A stretch of 64,000 nt of DNA. Source: an uncultured Bacteroidia bacterium (GTDB lineage Bacteria; Bacteroidota; Bacteroidia; Bacteroidales; F082). The notes beneath the pieces were generated by a model. That model saw only the letters and a program-made list of their open reading frames with translations, searched no databases and was not told the origin of the DNA. The DNA is taken from NCBI GenBank assembly GCA_902774365.1, contig CACYHX010000030.1, positions 1 through 64,000 of the forward strand, written 5' to 3'. Shown here piece by piece: positions 7,526 through 16,057 of the stretch. A program made the translations under genes and the position numbers. Each line of letters starts with the position of its first letter. Positions within the stretch are counted from its first letter, which is position 1.

Positions 7526-8460
7526 TATTTCTTGATTATCAAGGTTTGTCCTATTTGGATCTTGTCGGATTTCAGGTTGTTCCACTTCTTCAGGTTGGCC
7601 ACGCTGACATGGTATTTGGCCGCGATGCCCGAGAGGGTGTCGCCTTTTTTGACTTTATGTTTGGTGGTCACTGAGCTTGTCGAAGGGACCTTCTTAGGCT
7701 CAGTGATGTTTTTTTTATCCGGCCCTTCGACAGGCTCAGGGGCCTGGGCTGTCGGGGCTTCCACAGGCTCAGGCGCCGAGACTTTCTTGGGTTTGTCGAC
7801 CGAAGGCTCCGTGTCTTTCGCGCTGAACTTGAGTTGGCCTTGGCTGCCGAGGTAGACGCAGGCGATAAAGTCGGGGATGACTTTGATGTCGGGCATCAGG
7901 TCTTGCTCGTAGAAGTCCCACAAGGCAGGCTCGTTGCCGTGGTGTATCAGGGCGTGACTCAGCGAGGTGGGGCTGTTGGCGAAGGCCAGGATGCTGTGCC
8001 ACCAGTCGTTGTATTTGTCGTGCAGGTCGTTGAGGTAATCCAAGGCGACCAGGGTGGAGGCTTCCACCGACCAGCGCTCGTCGCGGCTTTCGTCGACAGT
8101 GAGGCCGTAATGCATCGCCACCAAGGAGGGGAGGGCCCAGTAGCCACGGCGGTCGCCGTAGCTGAAGTTGGCTTTCATGCCACTGAGGGCATAGGGCAAA
8201 TACCTCAGTTCCAGAGGCATGCCACGTTGCACCAAGGCCGTGTCGACGAAGGCCTCATATTTCGTGAACGTCGTGGGGAGGCTTTTGCCCGACAGCTGTT
8301 TCACCGTCTTGTCCAAGGCGTCGTGGTAGGGCAGGGGGATGTCTTTTTCAAGGCTTTTCAGCTCTTTGGCGAGGCTATCGCTGCCCGACGACACGCAACA
8401 ATTGTTTGCCGCGAGGCAAAAGATGCACGACCATAATATGAATAACGCCTTGAATTTCAT
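7525..8460 (-). CDS. LysM protein with a degenerate lytic-transglycosylase-like domain
   Basis: 311 residues: signal or lipoprotein-like N-terminus ([20 protein letters not shown]), an SLT/MltD-like helical domain (residues about 60-200), a linker, and one C-terminal LysM domain ([20 protein letters not shown]) that binds peptidoglycan. In MltD-like enzymes the catalytic Glu lies in a V-E-S motif after the L-P segment; here [12 protein letters not shown] has Leu there, so the enzyme looks catalytically dead. The linker contains PEPVEGP-type peptides encoded by palindromic repeats at 7669-7690 and 7721-7744. First gene of the operon; it probably anchors or directs the SGNH and MBOAT enzymes to the wall. 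Confidence 0.82.
   Translation of the reverse strand: MKFKALFILWSCIFCLAANNCCVSSGSDSLAKELKSLEKDIPLPYHDALDKTVKQLSGKSLPTTFTKYEAFVDTALVQRGMPLELRYLPYALSGMKANFSYGDRRGYWALPSLVAMHYGLTVDESRDERWSVEASTLVALDYLNDLHDKYNDWWHSILAFANSPTSLSHALIHHGNEPALWDFYEQDLMPDIKVIPDFIACVYLGSQGQLKFSAKDTEPSVDKPKKVSAPEPVEAPTAQAPEPVEGPDKKNITEPKKVPSTSSVTTKHKVKKGDTLSGIAAKYHVSVANLKKWNNLKSDKIQIGQTLIIKK
7669..7772. repeat. CTGAGCCTGTCGAAGGG repeats within a coding region
   Basis: Copies at 7669-7690 (CTGAGCTTGTCGAAGGGACC) and 7721-7744 (GGCCCTTCGACAGGCTCAGG plus GGCC) in opposite orientation, and a degenerate third (CTTCCACAGGCTCAGG) at about 7758-7773. They encode the linker of the LysM protein on the minus strand, giving PEPVEGP-like peptides. 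Confidence 0.75.
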
Positions 8461-8478
8461 TGTTTTATGATAATCTGC

Positions 8479-8497
8479 GAACCGCCGAAGGCGGTTC
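8479..8497 (-). promoter_or_regulatory. Leader hairpin of the LysM-SGNH-MBOAT operon
   Basis: GAACCGCC, GAA loop, GGCGGTTC is a perfect 8-bp hairpin lying between the predicted transcription start and the ATG at 8460. It has no U-tract, so it is more likely a stability or translation element than a terminator. Confidence 0.4.
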
Positions 8498-8511
8498 ACC
8501 GAAACGAGCGG

Positions 8512-8519
8512 CAAAGATA
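8512..8519 (-). promoter_or_regulatory. TAnnTTTG -7 element for the LysM-SGNH-MBOAT operon
   Basis: TATCTTTG on the minus strand, about 52 bases upstream of the first ATG. Confidence 0.6.
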
Positions 8520-8570
8520 CGAAAAATCCTTTTATAAAGAGGTAATGGAAGCTGAACGCACTTTTTTTGC

Positions 8571-8578
8571 TATTTTTG
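8571..8578 (+). promoter_or_regulatory. TAnnTTTG -7 element for the MATE gene
   Basis: TATTTTTG, 22 bases before the ATG at 8600. It argues against an earlier start at 8567. Confidence 0.65.
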
Positions 8579-8599
8579 CGCCTTCATATTGACCATGCA

Positions 8600-9976
8600 A
8601 TGCCAGTTATCGACAGGACAAAGGAATTAGAGACGCTAAAAATCAGCAAGTTGTTGTGGATGTATGCTTTGCCGAGCATCGTCAGCCACGTCATTGCCTC
8701 GGTTTATAACATCGTCGACCGTGTCTTCTTGGGTCAGTATGTGGGTGCGCTTGCCATTGCGGGATTGGCCATCACCATGCCCATCATGAATATCATCCAT
8801 GCCTTCGGGTCGTTGGTGGGAGCGGGGTCGGCGGCGCGCATGTCCATCATCTTGGGCAAGAAAGACTACAAATGGGCCGAGGACATCTTGGGCAACAGCC
8901 TCTTGCTGACTTTCTTCTTCGGTTTCCTCTTCGTCACAGGCGGCTACCTCTTCATGGACAAAATCTTGACGGCCTTTGGTGCTTCTGACGACACCATCGC
9001 ATACGCAAGAGAGTATATGGACATCGTGTTGCCGGGTATGTTTATGACCACGCTGTCGTTCAACCTCACCGGCTTGATGCGTGCCACGGGCTATCCCAAG
9101 AAGTCGATGTGGATCATGGCGGGAGGCGCAATCCTTAACATCTTTTTGGATGCGCTGTTCATCTATGTCCTCGACTGGGGCATCGCAGGCGCTGCCTGGG
9201 CCACCACCATCTCCATGACGTGCACGGGCATCCTCGCCGTTTGGCATTTCCTGCAAAAAAGCTCGTTCATACGCTTCCGTCGCCATGCCTGGAAGCCGAA
9301 ACTCTACATCTTCCGTAACATCCTGCTCATCGGCTTGAGTCCTTTCTCGATGAACCTCGCCGCCTCGGCGGTGGTGGCGCTGCTCAACAACCAGCTCATC
9401 CGTTATGGTGGCGACTTGGCTGTGGGTGCCTATGGCTTGGTCAACACCTTCGCCAGCCTCAGTGTGATGCTGATGTTGGGTCTGTGCCAAGGCATGCAGC
9501 CTATCGCTGGCTATAACTATGGGGCGGGACATCCGCTGCGGCTCAAGGAAGTCTACACTTTGACGATGAAAATCAATGTGCTGATAGGTGCGGTGGGTGC
9601 GATGTTGGCCATGATCTTCCCCCATGCCATGCTACGCCTGTTCACCAAAGAGGAGGAGCTGATGCAAATCGGCATCCCCGCCATGCGTTTCATCTTGGTG
9701 ATGTTCCCCTTGGTGGGCTTCACCATCACCAACTCCAACTTCTTCCAGAGCATCGACAAGCCTTGGATTGCCATCGTCACCAGCCTCTCGCGCCAGGTGC
9801 TCTTCCTCGCCCCGATGATCTATCTCATCCCCCCCATCTTCATCAATGCCGGTGGCAACGGCCTGACGGGCGTCTGGGCTTCGATGACCATCTCCGACGT
9901 GTTGGGAGCTGCGCTTGCCTTCTTGCTTATGCTCAGCCAACGCCATGTGTTTCAACCTGCCGAACCAGCTGAATGA
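8600..9976 (+). CDS. MATE family efflux transporter
   Basis: Inner-membrane cation-coupled multidrug or metabolite exporter. 458 residues from MPVIDRTKELETLKISKLL, with about 12 hydrophobic helices in two halves. Family signatures: the N-terminal IVDRVFLGQYVGALAIAGL, the NIFLDALFIYVLDWGIAGAAWAT segment at the end of helix 5-6, and GMQPIAGYNYGAGH at the second-half start. The stop overlaps the next start (ATGA). Substrate cannot be inferred. Confidence 0.92.
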   Translation: MPVIDRTKELETLKISKLLWMYALPSIVSHVIASVYNIVDRVFLGQYVGALAIAGLAITMPIMNIIHAFGSLVGAGSAARMSIILGKKDYKWAEDILGNSLLLTFFFGFLFVTGGYLFMDKILTAFGASDDTIAYAREYMDIVLPGMFMTTLSFNLTGLMRATGYPKKSMWIMAGGAILNIFLDALFIYVLDWGIAGAAWATTISMTCTGILAVWHFLQKSSFIRFRRHAWKPKLYIFRNILLIGLSPFSMNLAASAVVALLNNQLIRYGGDLAVGAYGLVNTFASLSVMLMLGLCQGMQPIAGYNYGAGHPLRLKEVYTLTMKINVLIGAVGAMLAMIFPHAMLRLFTKEEELMQIGIPAMRFILVMFPLVGFTITNSNFFQSIDKPWIAIVTSLSRQVLFLAPMIYLIPPIFINAGGNGLTGVWASMTISDVLGAALAFLLMLSQRHVFQPAEPAE

Positions 9977-10272
9977 CCATGGAAAACGCTCAAGTAACTC
10001 CTACCAACACCCATATCGTTGACTCGTGTCTTGTCACGAGCAAGGAGGACATACGGGCCTATCTGCAGAAATTGAGAGACACGTCGTCTCCAGAAATGGC
10101 TGTCAACCAGCGTGATATGGAGTCACAGGTACGCGAATGGCGCTCGCATAACTTCTTCTATAAGTTTCATGTCTTCCGCAGCCGCACCAAAGACGTCGAC
10201 CTCGAATTGAGGCAGAGTTGGCTTCGTGAGTTGTTCTGCCGTGTGGTCAGTTTCTTCTATTTTTGGGATTAA
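9973..10272 (+). CDS. Small conserved-looking protein of unknown function
   Basis: 99 residues from the ATG that overlaps the MATE stop; an ATG six bases later (MENAQVTP) is equally possible. No signal peptide or membrane helix, although the C-terminus is aromatic (RVVSFFYFWD). Predicted mainly helical with many charged residues (KEDIRAYLQKLRD, QRDMESQVREWRSHNFF). The translational coupling suggests joint expression with the exporter. I do not recognise the family. Confidence 0.6.
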   Translation: MTMENAQVTPTNTHIVDSCLVTSKEDIRAYLQKLRDTSSPEMAVNQRDMESQVREWRSHNFFYKFHVFRSRTKDVDLELRQSWLRELFCRVVSFFYFWD

Positions 10273-10298
10273 AGTTTTTGTTTTTCAAAAAAAGGCAT

Positions 10299-10306
10299 TA
10301 CTTTTG
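10299..10306 (+). promoter_or_regulatory. TAnnTTTG promoter with -33 TTTG for the DUF6935-like gene
   Basis: TACTTTTG with TTTG at 10277-10280, 18 bases apart, is one of the best full matches to the Bacteroidota consensus in the window. Confidence 0.7.
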
Positions 10307-10363
10307 CAAGGTAAAACATCTTGTAAACAAGTCATCATTATTAATAATCTAAAACGTAATGCT

Positions 10364-11053
10364 ATGAAAAAGACCAACATCCTTATTTTGGCTTTGGCTC
10401 TGTTGCTGAGCCAAACGGCTTTTGCCCAATGGGGCAGCCTCGGCAGAGCCATCAAACAAGAAGTCAAGAAAGAAGTGAAACAAGGGGTGAATAACTCAAC
10501 GGCGTTTTCCGACAAGGTGAGCATTGAGAAAATCCCCGCCTCGTTGGAGGAATTCCAAGCCTTGCAGGCTGAACTCGGCACCACGCCCGAAGGCTGCATC
10601 ATGCTGCAGCTGGTGGCCATGGAGATGTACCGCCGCGACAGAAACGTGGGCCTCGAGTGCCTCACCCTCAACAACACCGAGACCAACCTCAGTTTTGTCA
10701 CCAGCCGACTGAAGGAGATCTTCCGTGAGGGCGACAGCTACGCGCGTCCTTATCTGGTGTCGACCTATTTCAAGGGTGCCACGCCCGCCAACGGCTACAA
10801 CCCCGAGAAACCCTACACCATCCGGGTGCGCCGCAATCCCGCCTATCCTAACGATGAACGCTCACAATCTTTGAAAGGCTATGTGAAGTATTTCCAGGTG
10901 TATAGCGACGGCTACGATACACCTTGGCGCGGCATCGAGGTGGTGCAGCAGAAAGGCGACGCCTACTATCGCGTGTCGAACTGCCCCTCAGTCTATACCC
11001 AGTGCAAGGAAGTGGACTTTGACGCCACCGACGACTGGCACGGATTGGATTAA
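10364..11053 (+). CDS. Secreted protein, DUF6935-like
   Basis: 229 residues from MKKTNILILALALLLSQTAFAQ, a clear signal peptide. The mature part starts with an amphipathic basic/acidic helix (AIKQEVKKEVKQGVNN) and then a domain containing LGTTPEGCIMLQLVAMEMYRR, YNPEKPYTIRV and LKGYVKYFQVYSDG. The PEG...L.A...Y and LKGYVKVF-type pattern is what I remember of DUF6935 proteins of Bacteroidota, but I cannot confirm it here. No enzyme motif is visible. The S46 peptidase follows after 66 bases with no promoter of its own, so the two may be co-transcribed. Confidence 0.7.
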   Translation: MKKTNILILALALLLSQTAFAQWGSLGRAIKQEVKKEVKQGVNNSTAFSDKVSIEKIPASLEEFQALQAELGTTPEGCIMLQLVAMEMYRRDRNVGLECLTLNNTETNLSFVTSRLKEIFREGDSYARPYLVSTYFKGATPANGYNPEKPYTIRVRRNPAYPNDERSQSLKGYVKYFQVYSDGYDTPWRGIEVVQQKGDAYYRVSNCPSVYTQCKEVDFDATDDWHGLD

Positions 11054-11071
11054 CAAGAAAAATCAACCACA

Positions 11072-11101
11072 TGTAGAGACGTAGCGCGCTGCGTCTCTAC
11101 A
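11072..11101. repeat. Palindromic repeat G (TGTAGAGACG family)
   Basis: Outer arms TGTAGAGACG and CGTCTCTACA enclose the palindromic core AGCGCGCT. It lies between the secreted unknown and the S46 gene, 18 bases before the S46 start, and may act as attenuator or as mRNA 3' end protection. Confidence 0.8.
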
Positions 11102-11119
11102 TTTTTAATGTACCCAATC

Positions 11120-13255
11120 ATGAAACGATTCCATTTATTGACGACCCTTTTGGTCCTTATCCCTGCCTTCCTCTTCGCTGGCGAAGGCATGTGGATTCCC
11201 ATGCTGCTGCAATACAACGAGAAAGAGATGCAGGAGATGGGCATGAAAATCACCGCTGACGACATCTACAGCATCAACCATAGCAGCCTGAAAGACGCCA
11301 TCGTCCTCTTTGGCGGCGGCTGCACTGGCGAAATCGTCAGCGACCAAGGCCTGCTGCTTACCAACCACCACTGCGGCTACGACTACATACAGAAACACAG
11401 CTCCGTGGAGCACGACTACCTCACCAACGGCTTCTGGGCCATGAACAGGGGCGAGGAGCTGCCTTGCCCGGGCCTCAGTGTCATCTTCTTGCGTGAGATG
11501 CGCGATGTGACGGCACAGGTGCTGGACGGCGTCACCGACGACATGGCTGAAGCCGACCGTCAGGCCAAAGTCGACGCCAACATCAAGAAGATCGTTGCCG
11601 ACGTCGAGAAGGAGACGAAATACAAAGTCAGCATCAAGCCCTTCTTCTTGGGCAACGAATACTACCTGCTGCTCAACGAAGTCTACACCGACGTGCGCCT
11701 TGTGGGCTGCCCTCCGAGCAACATCGGCAAGTTCGGCGGCGACACCGACAACTGGGTGTGGCCCCGCCACACGGGCGACTTCAGCATCTTCCGCGTCTAT
11801 GCCGACAAGGACGGCCATCCGGCGGTGTACGACAAGGACAACGTGCCCTACAAGCCCGCCAAGCACCTCGACATCTCGTTGAAAGGCGCCGAGGAAGGCG
11901 ACTTCGCCTTCGTGTTCGGCTATCCCGCCCGCACCAACGAATACCTGCCCGCCGTGGCCGTCGACCAGGAAGCCAACCTCATCGACCCCATCACCGTCGA
12001 CCTGCGCGGTAAGGTGCTCGACATCTACAACAAATACCAGGAACAAGACCCCAAGGTGCGTATCCAGTATGCCTCCAAGCACGCCGGTCTCGGCAACGGC
12101 TGGAAGAAGTGGATGGGTGTCACCGAGGGTATCAACCACTTCCACGGCGTGGAGAAGAAACATGCCTTCGAACGCGACTTCCAGGAATGGGTCTTGGGCG
12201 CCCGCAGCCGTTACATGTATATCGACCTGCTGAAAGACTTCAAGAAAAACTATAAGGAACTGGAGCCTTACGAGTTGGCATACACTTACATGGCCGAAGC
12301 CGGCTTACGTATTGAACTCGTCAGCTTCGCGGGACGTTTTGTTCGTCTGTTGGATGTGACCAAGGACACGCCGCAGGACCAAATCGACCGCATTTTGAAC
12401 CAGCTGAAAGGCACCTCCGCCAGCTTCTTCAAGGACTACTACGAGCCTATCGACCGCGAGGTGGCCGTCATGGCCCTCAACGAATACCTGAAGGCTCAGC
12501 CTGCCGACTTCCGTCCTGCGTTTTTGAACGACATCAAGGACGTGAACGAGTTCGTCGACAAGCTCTTCGACAAGTCGATGTTTACGGACGAGGCCAAGGT
12601 GAACGAGCTGTTGAACGACTTCAAGCCCAGCAAGGTCAAGAAGTTGGCCAACGACCCCGCTTTGAAGGTTTATCAGAGTTTGATAGGTTTTTATCACGAC
12701 AACGTCTACGAGCACATCTCAAGCCTCACCAAGGACAACGACCGCCTGCGTCGCATCTACATGAAAGGCCAGATGGAGATGCAGTCCGAGAAGCGACTCT
12801 TCCCCGATGCCAACTTCACGCTGCGTGTCACCTACGGCAAGGTGGAGGGCTTCAAGCCGCAGGACGGCAAGACCTTCCGTCACTTCACCACGCTCGAGGG
12901 CATCATGCAGAAGGAGAACCCCGACATCTACGACTATGTGGTGGAGCCGCGCTTGAAGGAGCTATATAATAACAAGGACTATGGTCGCTATGCCGACAAG
13001 GACGGCACCATGCATGTGGCCTTCACCGCCAGCGTCCACACCACGGGTGGCAACTCGGGTAGCCCGATATTGAATGCGGAAGGCCAGCTCCTTGGCCTCA
13101 ACTTCGACCGTTGCTGGGAGGGCACGATGAGCGACCTCATCTACGACCCCGCCATCTGCCGCAACATCAGCGTCGACATCCGCTATGTGCTCTTCATCAT
13201 CGACAAGTTTGCCGGAGCCGGCCACTTGATTGACGAGATGACGATAGTGGAATGA
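11120..13255 (+). CDS. S46 family dipeptidyl-peptidase, DPP11 type (Asp/Glu-specific)
   Basis: Periplasmic serine exopeptidase that releases dipeptides from oligopeptides, feeding amino-acid fermenters. 711 residues with signal peptide (MKRFHLLTTLLVLIPAFLFA). Catalytic triad: His in LLTNHHCGY (residues 83-84), Asp in GGDTDNWVWPRHTGDFS (about 220), Ser646 in GGNSGSP. The S1 pocket position carries Arg664 (LNFDRCWEG); in Porphyromonas DPP11 this Arg gives preference for Asp/Glu at P1, while DPP7 has Gly. The ATG at 11108 (MYPIMKR) is less likely because it puts residues before a regular signal peptide. A second S46 gene lies at 58.5 kb. Confidence 0.93.
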   Translation: MKRFHLLTTLLVLIPAFLFAGEGMWIPMLLQYNEKEMQEMGMKITADDIYSINHSSLKDAIVLFGGGCTGEIVSDQGLLLTNHHCGYDYIQKHSSVEHDYLTNGFWAMNRGEELPCPGLSVIFLREMRDVTAQVLDGVTDDMAEADRQAKVDANIKKIVADVEKETKYKVSIKPFFLGNEYYLLLNEVYTDVRLVGCPPSNIGKFGGDTDNWVWPRHTGDFSIFRVYADKDGHPAVYDKDNVPYKPAKHLDISLKGAEEGDFAFVFGYPARTNEYLPAVAVDQEANLIDPITVDLRGKVLDIYNKYQEQDPKVRIQYASKHAGLGNGWKKWMGVTEGINHFHGVEKKHAFERDFQEWVLGARSRYMYIDLLKDFKKNYKELEPYELAYTYMAEAGLRIELVSFAGRFVRLLDVTKDTPQDQIDRILNQLKGTSASFFKDYYEPIDREVAVMALNEYLKAQPADFRPAFLNDIKDVNEFVDKLFDKSMFTDEAKVNELLNDFKPSKVKKLANDPALKVYQSLIGFYHDNVYEHISSLTKDNDRLRRIYMKGQMEMQSEKRLFPDANFTLRVTYGKVEGFKPQDGKTFRHFTTLEGIMQKENPDIYDYVVEPRLKELYNNKDYGRYADKDGTMHVAFTASVHTTGGNSGSPILNAEGQLLGLNFDRCWEGTMSDLIYDPAICRNISVDIRYVLFIIDKFAGAGHLIDEMTIVE

Positions 13256-13272
13256 CATTCAACTGCGTAGAT

Positions 13273-13305
13273 AAAAAAGGAGGCATCATCGATGCCTCCT
13301 TTTTT
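13273..13305. terminator. Bidirectional intrinsic terminator between S46 gene and tRNA-Arg
   Basis: AAAAAAGGAGGCATC, loop ATC, GATGCCTCCTTTTTT: a 15-bp perfect stem with A and T tracts on either side, serving both the S46 gene (plus) and tRNA-Arg (minus). Confidence 0.85.
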
Positions 13306-13306
13306 G

Positions 13307-13378
13307 TAGCCCAACTAGGACTCGAACCTAGATTTAAAGTTTAGGAAACTTCCGTTCTATCCCTTGAACTATTAGGCC
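13307..13378 (-). tRNA. tRNA-Arg (anticodon CCT)
   Basis: On the minus strand the acceptor GGCCTAA pairs with TTGGGCT, followed by discriminator A. The D stem is GTTC/GAAC, the anticodon stem GAAGT/ACTTT with loop TTCCTAA (anticodon CCT, reading AGG), and the T arm CTAGG-TTCGAGT-CCTAG. CCA is not encoded. Confidence 0.9.
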
Positions 13379-13397
13379 TTAGGATTAAAATTCGCTG

Positions 13398-13405
13398 CAA
13401 AGGTA
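13398..13405 (-). promoter_or_regulatory. TAnnTTTG -7 element for tRNA-Arg
   Basis: TACCTTTG on the minus strand, 20 bases before the tRNA 5' end. Confidence 0.6.
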
Positions 13406-13432
13406 CGACTTTTTTCTAAATGGAAACAAACT

Positions 13433-14194
13433 TTATTTCAACTCCAGCACAATAGGGCAGTGATCGGACTGCATCACCTCGGGCAGGATGTCGACGCCGG
13501 CGATGCGGTCCTTCATGTTGTCGGTCACCATGTGGTAGTCGATGCGCCAGCCGAGGTTCTTCTGTCGGGCGCCGGCGCGGAAGCTCCACCAGCTGTAACG
13601 GTTGGGCTCCTTCACCAGGTGACGGAACGTGTCGATGTAGCCGTCGCTGAGGAAGTCGGTCATCCACTGGCGCTCCTCGGGTAGGAAGCCCGACGAGGTG
13701 TCGTGCTTTCGCGGGTTGTTGATGTCGATGTCCTCGTGGCAGATGTTGTAGTCGCCCGAAAGCACGAGGTTGGGACGTTCTTTCCTCAACGTGTTGACGT
13801 AGTTGCGGAAGAAGTCGAGCCAAACCATCTTGAAGGCCTGGCGCTCGTCGCCCGTGGTGCCTGAGGGGTGGTAGACACTCACCACCGAGAGGTCGCCGAA
13901 GTCGGCACGGAGGAAGCGCCCTTCGTTGTCGTACAATGGCTCGTTCATGCCATAGACCACGTTGTCGGGCTCCTGCTTCGTGATGAGGCCCACACCGCTG
14001 TAGCCTTTCTTCTGGGCTGGGAACCAATAGTGGTGGTAGCCCATCATCTCGAAGTCCATCAAGGGGATTTGGTCGGGTGTGGCTTTCAGCTCTTGGAAGC
14101 AGAGCACATCGGGTTGGTAGTCGTTGATCCATTGCAGCAGGCCCTTGTTGATGGCCGCGCGGATGCCGTTCACGTTGTAGCTTACGATTTTCAT
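13433..14194 (-). CDS. xth: Exodeoxyribonuclease III / AP endonuclease
   Basis: Base-excision repair nuclease, 253 residues, from MKIVSYNVNGIRAAINKG. Active-site blocks: Asn7 (YNVNGIR), Glu34 (CFQELKA), Tyr in SVYHPSG (about 109), Asp/Asn in LSGDYNICHEDIDI (about 148-150), DYHMVT, and the final SDHCPIVLEL with the general-base Asp-His pair. Length and motif order fit the ExoIII/ExoA group. Divergent from the ClC gene with 72 bases between; TATTTTCG at 14199-14206 is a near-consensus -7 box. Confidence 0.96.
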   Translation of the reverse strand: MKIVSYNVNGIRAAINKGLLQWINDYQPDVLCFQELKATPDQIPLMDFEMMGYHHYWFPAQKKGYSGVGLITKQEPDNVVYGMNEPLYDNEGRFLRADFGDLSVVSVYHPSGTTGDERQAFKMVWLDFFRNYVNTLRKERPNLVLSGDYNICHEDIDINNPRKHDTSSGFLPEERQWMTDFLSDGYIDTFRHLVKEPNRYSWWSFRAGARQKNLGWRIDYHMVTDNMKDRIAGVDILPEVMQSDHCPIVLELK

Positions 14195-14266
14195 GCTGCG
14201 AAAATAGTGAAAAACTCATTTCTTTTTTCGTTGCGCGTTACTTTTTCCTATTTTAGCGGCCGCAAA

Positions 14267-16057
14267 ATGGCAAAGATGACCTTCAAGGATAAAATCAACG
14301 GAAAGATTAACCAGTTCAACACGTGGCGTGTGACCCACATGTCGGACCGTCGTTTCATGATTTTGCTCAGCATCCCGACGGGATTCCTCGCCGGTGCCGC
14401 CGCCGTCATCATCAAGAAGCTGGCCCACGGCATCCGCGACTTGGTCATCAACGCACAGTTCCAGTATTCTTTCCTGCTCTATTTCATCTGCCCTGCCATC
14501 GGTATCTTGCTGACCATCCTGTTCTGCAAGTATATCTTGAAGAAAGACGTCGGCCACGGCATCCCGGGCATCCTGTATGCCATCTCGAAAAACAAGGGCA
14601 AGGTCAGCCGCAGCAGTACCTGGTCGAGCATCGTCACCAGCGCCCTGACGGTCGGATTCGGCGGCTCGGTGGGATTGGAAGGTCCCAGCGTGTCGACAGG
14701 CGGCAGCATCGGCTCCAACATCGCCCAAGCCTTGAAACTCGACTACAAGCACACCATACAGCTCATCGGCATGGGTGGCGCGGCGGCCTTGGCGGCCATC
14801 TTCCAGGCGCCCATCACGGGCATCGTCTTCTCCCTTGAGGTGTTCATGATCGACTTGTCGCTCAACGCCTTAGTGCCTATCATCTGCTCTTCGTTTGTCG
14901 CCATCCTGACGGCGTACTACTTCCTCGGTCAGACGGTGGAATATCCCGCCGCCATCGCCGAGGGCTTCATCCCGAGCAACGCCTTGTATTATGTGCTTCT
15001 GGGCCTTTTTGCGGGCTTGGTGTCGGCTTATTTCCTCAAGGTGACCTTTACCGTTGAGAAGCGCTTCAAACGGGTGGAGTCGCCCTGGGCGCGGTTTCTC
15101 GTCGGTGGCACGCTGTTGGGCATCCTGATCTTCTTGTTCCCGGCGCTTTACGGCGAGGGCTACGAAGCCATCAACTCAGCCTTGCGTGGTGACTACAGTC
15201 CTGTGTTCGCCAACGCCTGGCTTGCCCAGTTCAAGAACTACGACTTGGTGGTCATCATCCTCTTTGCCGGGATGATACTCTTGAAAGCCTTTGCCACGGC
15301 CTTCACCTTCGGTGCGGGCGGTGTGGGTGGCACCTTCGCCCCGGCCTTGTTCATCGGCGCCTTCACGGGCTTGTTCTTCGCCACTTTGGTAAACTATTTA
15401 GGCATTGCCGAACTCGACCCCGCCAAGTTTGCCCTCGTGGGCATGAGTGGCTTGGTTGCGGGCATGCTCCACGCCCCGCTGACGGGCATCTTCCTCATCG
15501 CCGAAATCACCAACGGCTACGCCCTCATCGTGCCGCTGATGATCGTCTCGGCCTTGGCCTATGCCATCAACAGGCTGTTTTTCAGCCATTCCATCTATAC
15601 CAATGCGGTCGCTGAGAAAGGCGTTGAGGTGACGCACAACAAAGACAAGAGCATCCTCAATATGATGGCTATCAACCAGTTGATAGAGACCAACTTCAGC
15701 CCCATCCATCCCGATGCCACCTTCCGCGACCTGCTGCCGCTGGTTGCCTCGTCGAAGCGCAACATCTTCCCCGTCGTCGACAAGGAAGGCTTCTTCTGTG
15801 GTCATGTGTTGTTCGACGATGTACGAGGTATCCTTTTCGACGCGACTTATTACGACCAGTCGATACAGAACTTCGCTGTCCTTCCTGACTACGTCATCCA
15901 CCCCGAGGAGCCGATGGAGGAGATCGTGCACAAGTTCCAGAAATCGGGCAAATACAACATCCCCGTCATCCAAGGCGGGAAGTATCTGGGTTACATCTCG
16001 CGTGCCAATGTGTTTTCGGCTTATCGCGCCATGATGAGTGAGATCTCGGAGGATTAA
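14267..16057 (+). CDS. ClC family chloride channel/transporter with CBS domains
   Basis: 596 residues from MAKMTFKDKINGKINQFN. The ClC core shows GFGGSVGLEGPSVSTGG (the gating Glu is kept in GLEGP) and GAGGVGGTFAPALFIG, both anion-selectivity signatures; GMSGLVAGMLHAPLTGIFLIAE is also typical. The last 140 residues form a CBS pair (LPLVASSKRNIFPVVDKEGFFCGHVLFDD and IVHKFQKSGKYNIPVIQGGKYLGYISR), a likely nucleotide-sensing module. An upstream start is excluded because it would run through the divergent xth gene. The stop overlaps the tadA stop of the opposite strand (TTAA). Confidence 0.93.
   Translation: MAKMTFKDKINGKINQFNTWRVTHMSDRRFMILLSIPTGFLAGAAAVIIKKLAHGIRDLVINAQFQYSFLLYFICPAIGILLTILFCKYILKKDVGHGIPGILYAISKNKGKVSRSSTWSSIVTSALTVGFGGSVGLEGPSVSTGGSIGSNIAQALKLDYKHTIQLIGMGGAAALAAIFQAPITGIVFSLEVFMIDLSLNALVPIICSSFVAILTAYYFLGQTVEYPAAIAEGFIPSNALYYVLLGLFAGLVSAYFLKVTFTVEKRFKRVESPWARFLVGGTLLGILIFLFPALYGEGYEAINSALRGDYSPVFANAWLAQFKNYDLVVIILFAGMILLKAFATAFTFGAGGVGGTFAPALFIGAFTGLFFATLVNYLGIAELDPAKFALVGMSGLVAGMLHAPLTGIFLIAEITNGYALIVPLMIVSALAYAINRLFFSHSIYTNAVAEKGVEVTHNKDKSILNMMAINQLIETNFSPIHPDATFRDLLPLVASSKRNIFPVVDKEGFFCGHVLFDDVRGILFDATYYDQSIQNFAVLPDYVIHPEEPMEEIVHKFQKSGKYNIPVIQGGKYLGYISRANVFSAYRAMMSEISED

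Noticed and set aside
16054-16057. Functional importance of the four-base overlap of ClC and tadA
   Set aside because: Convergent TTAA stop codons share bases by chance; no further sign of regulation.
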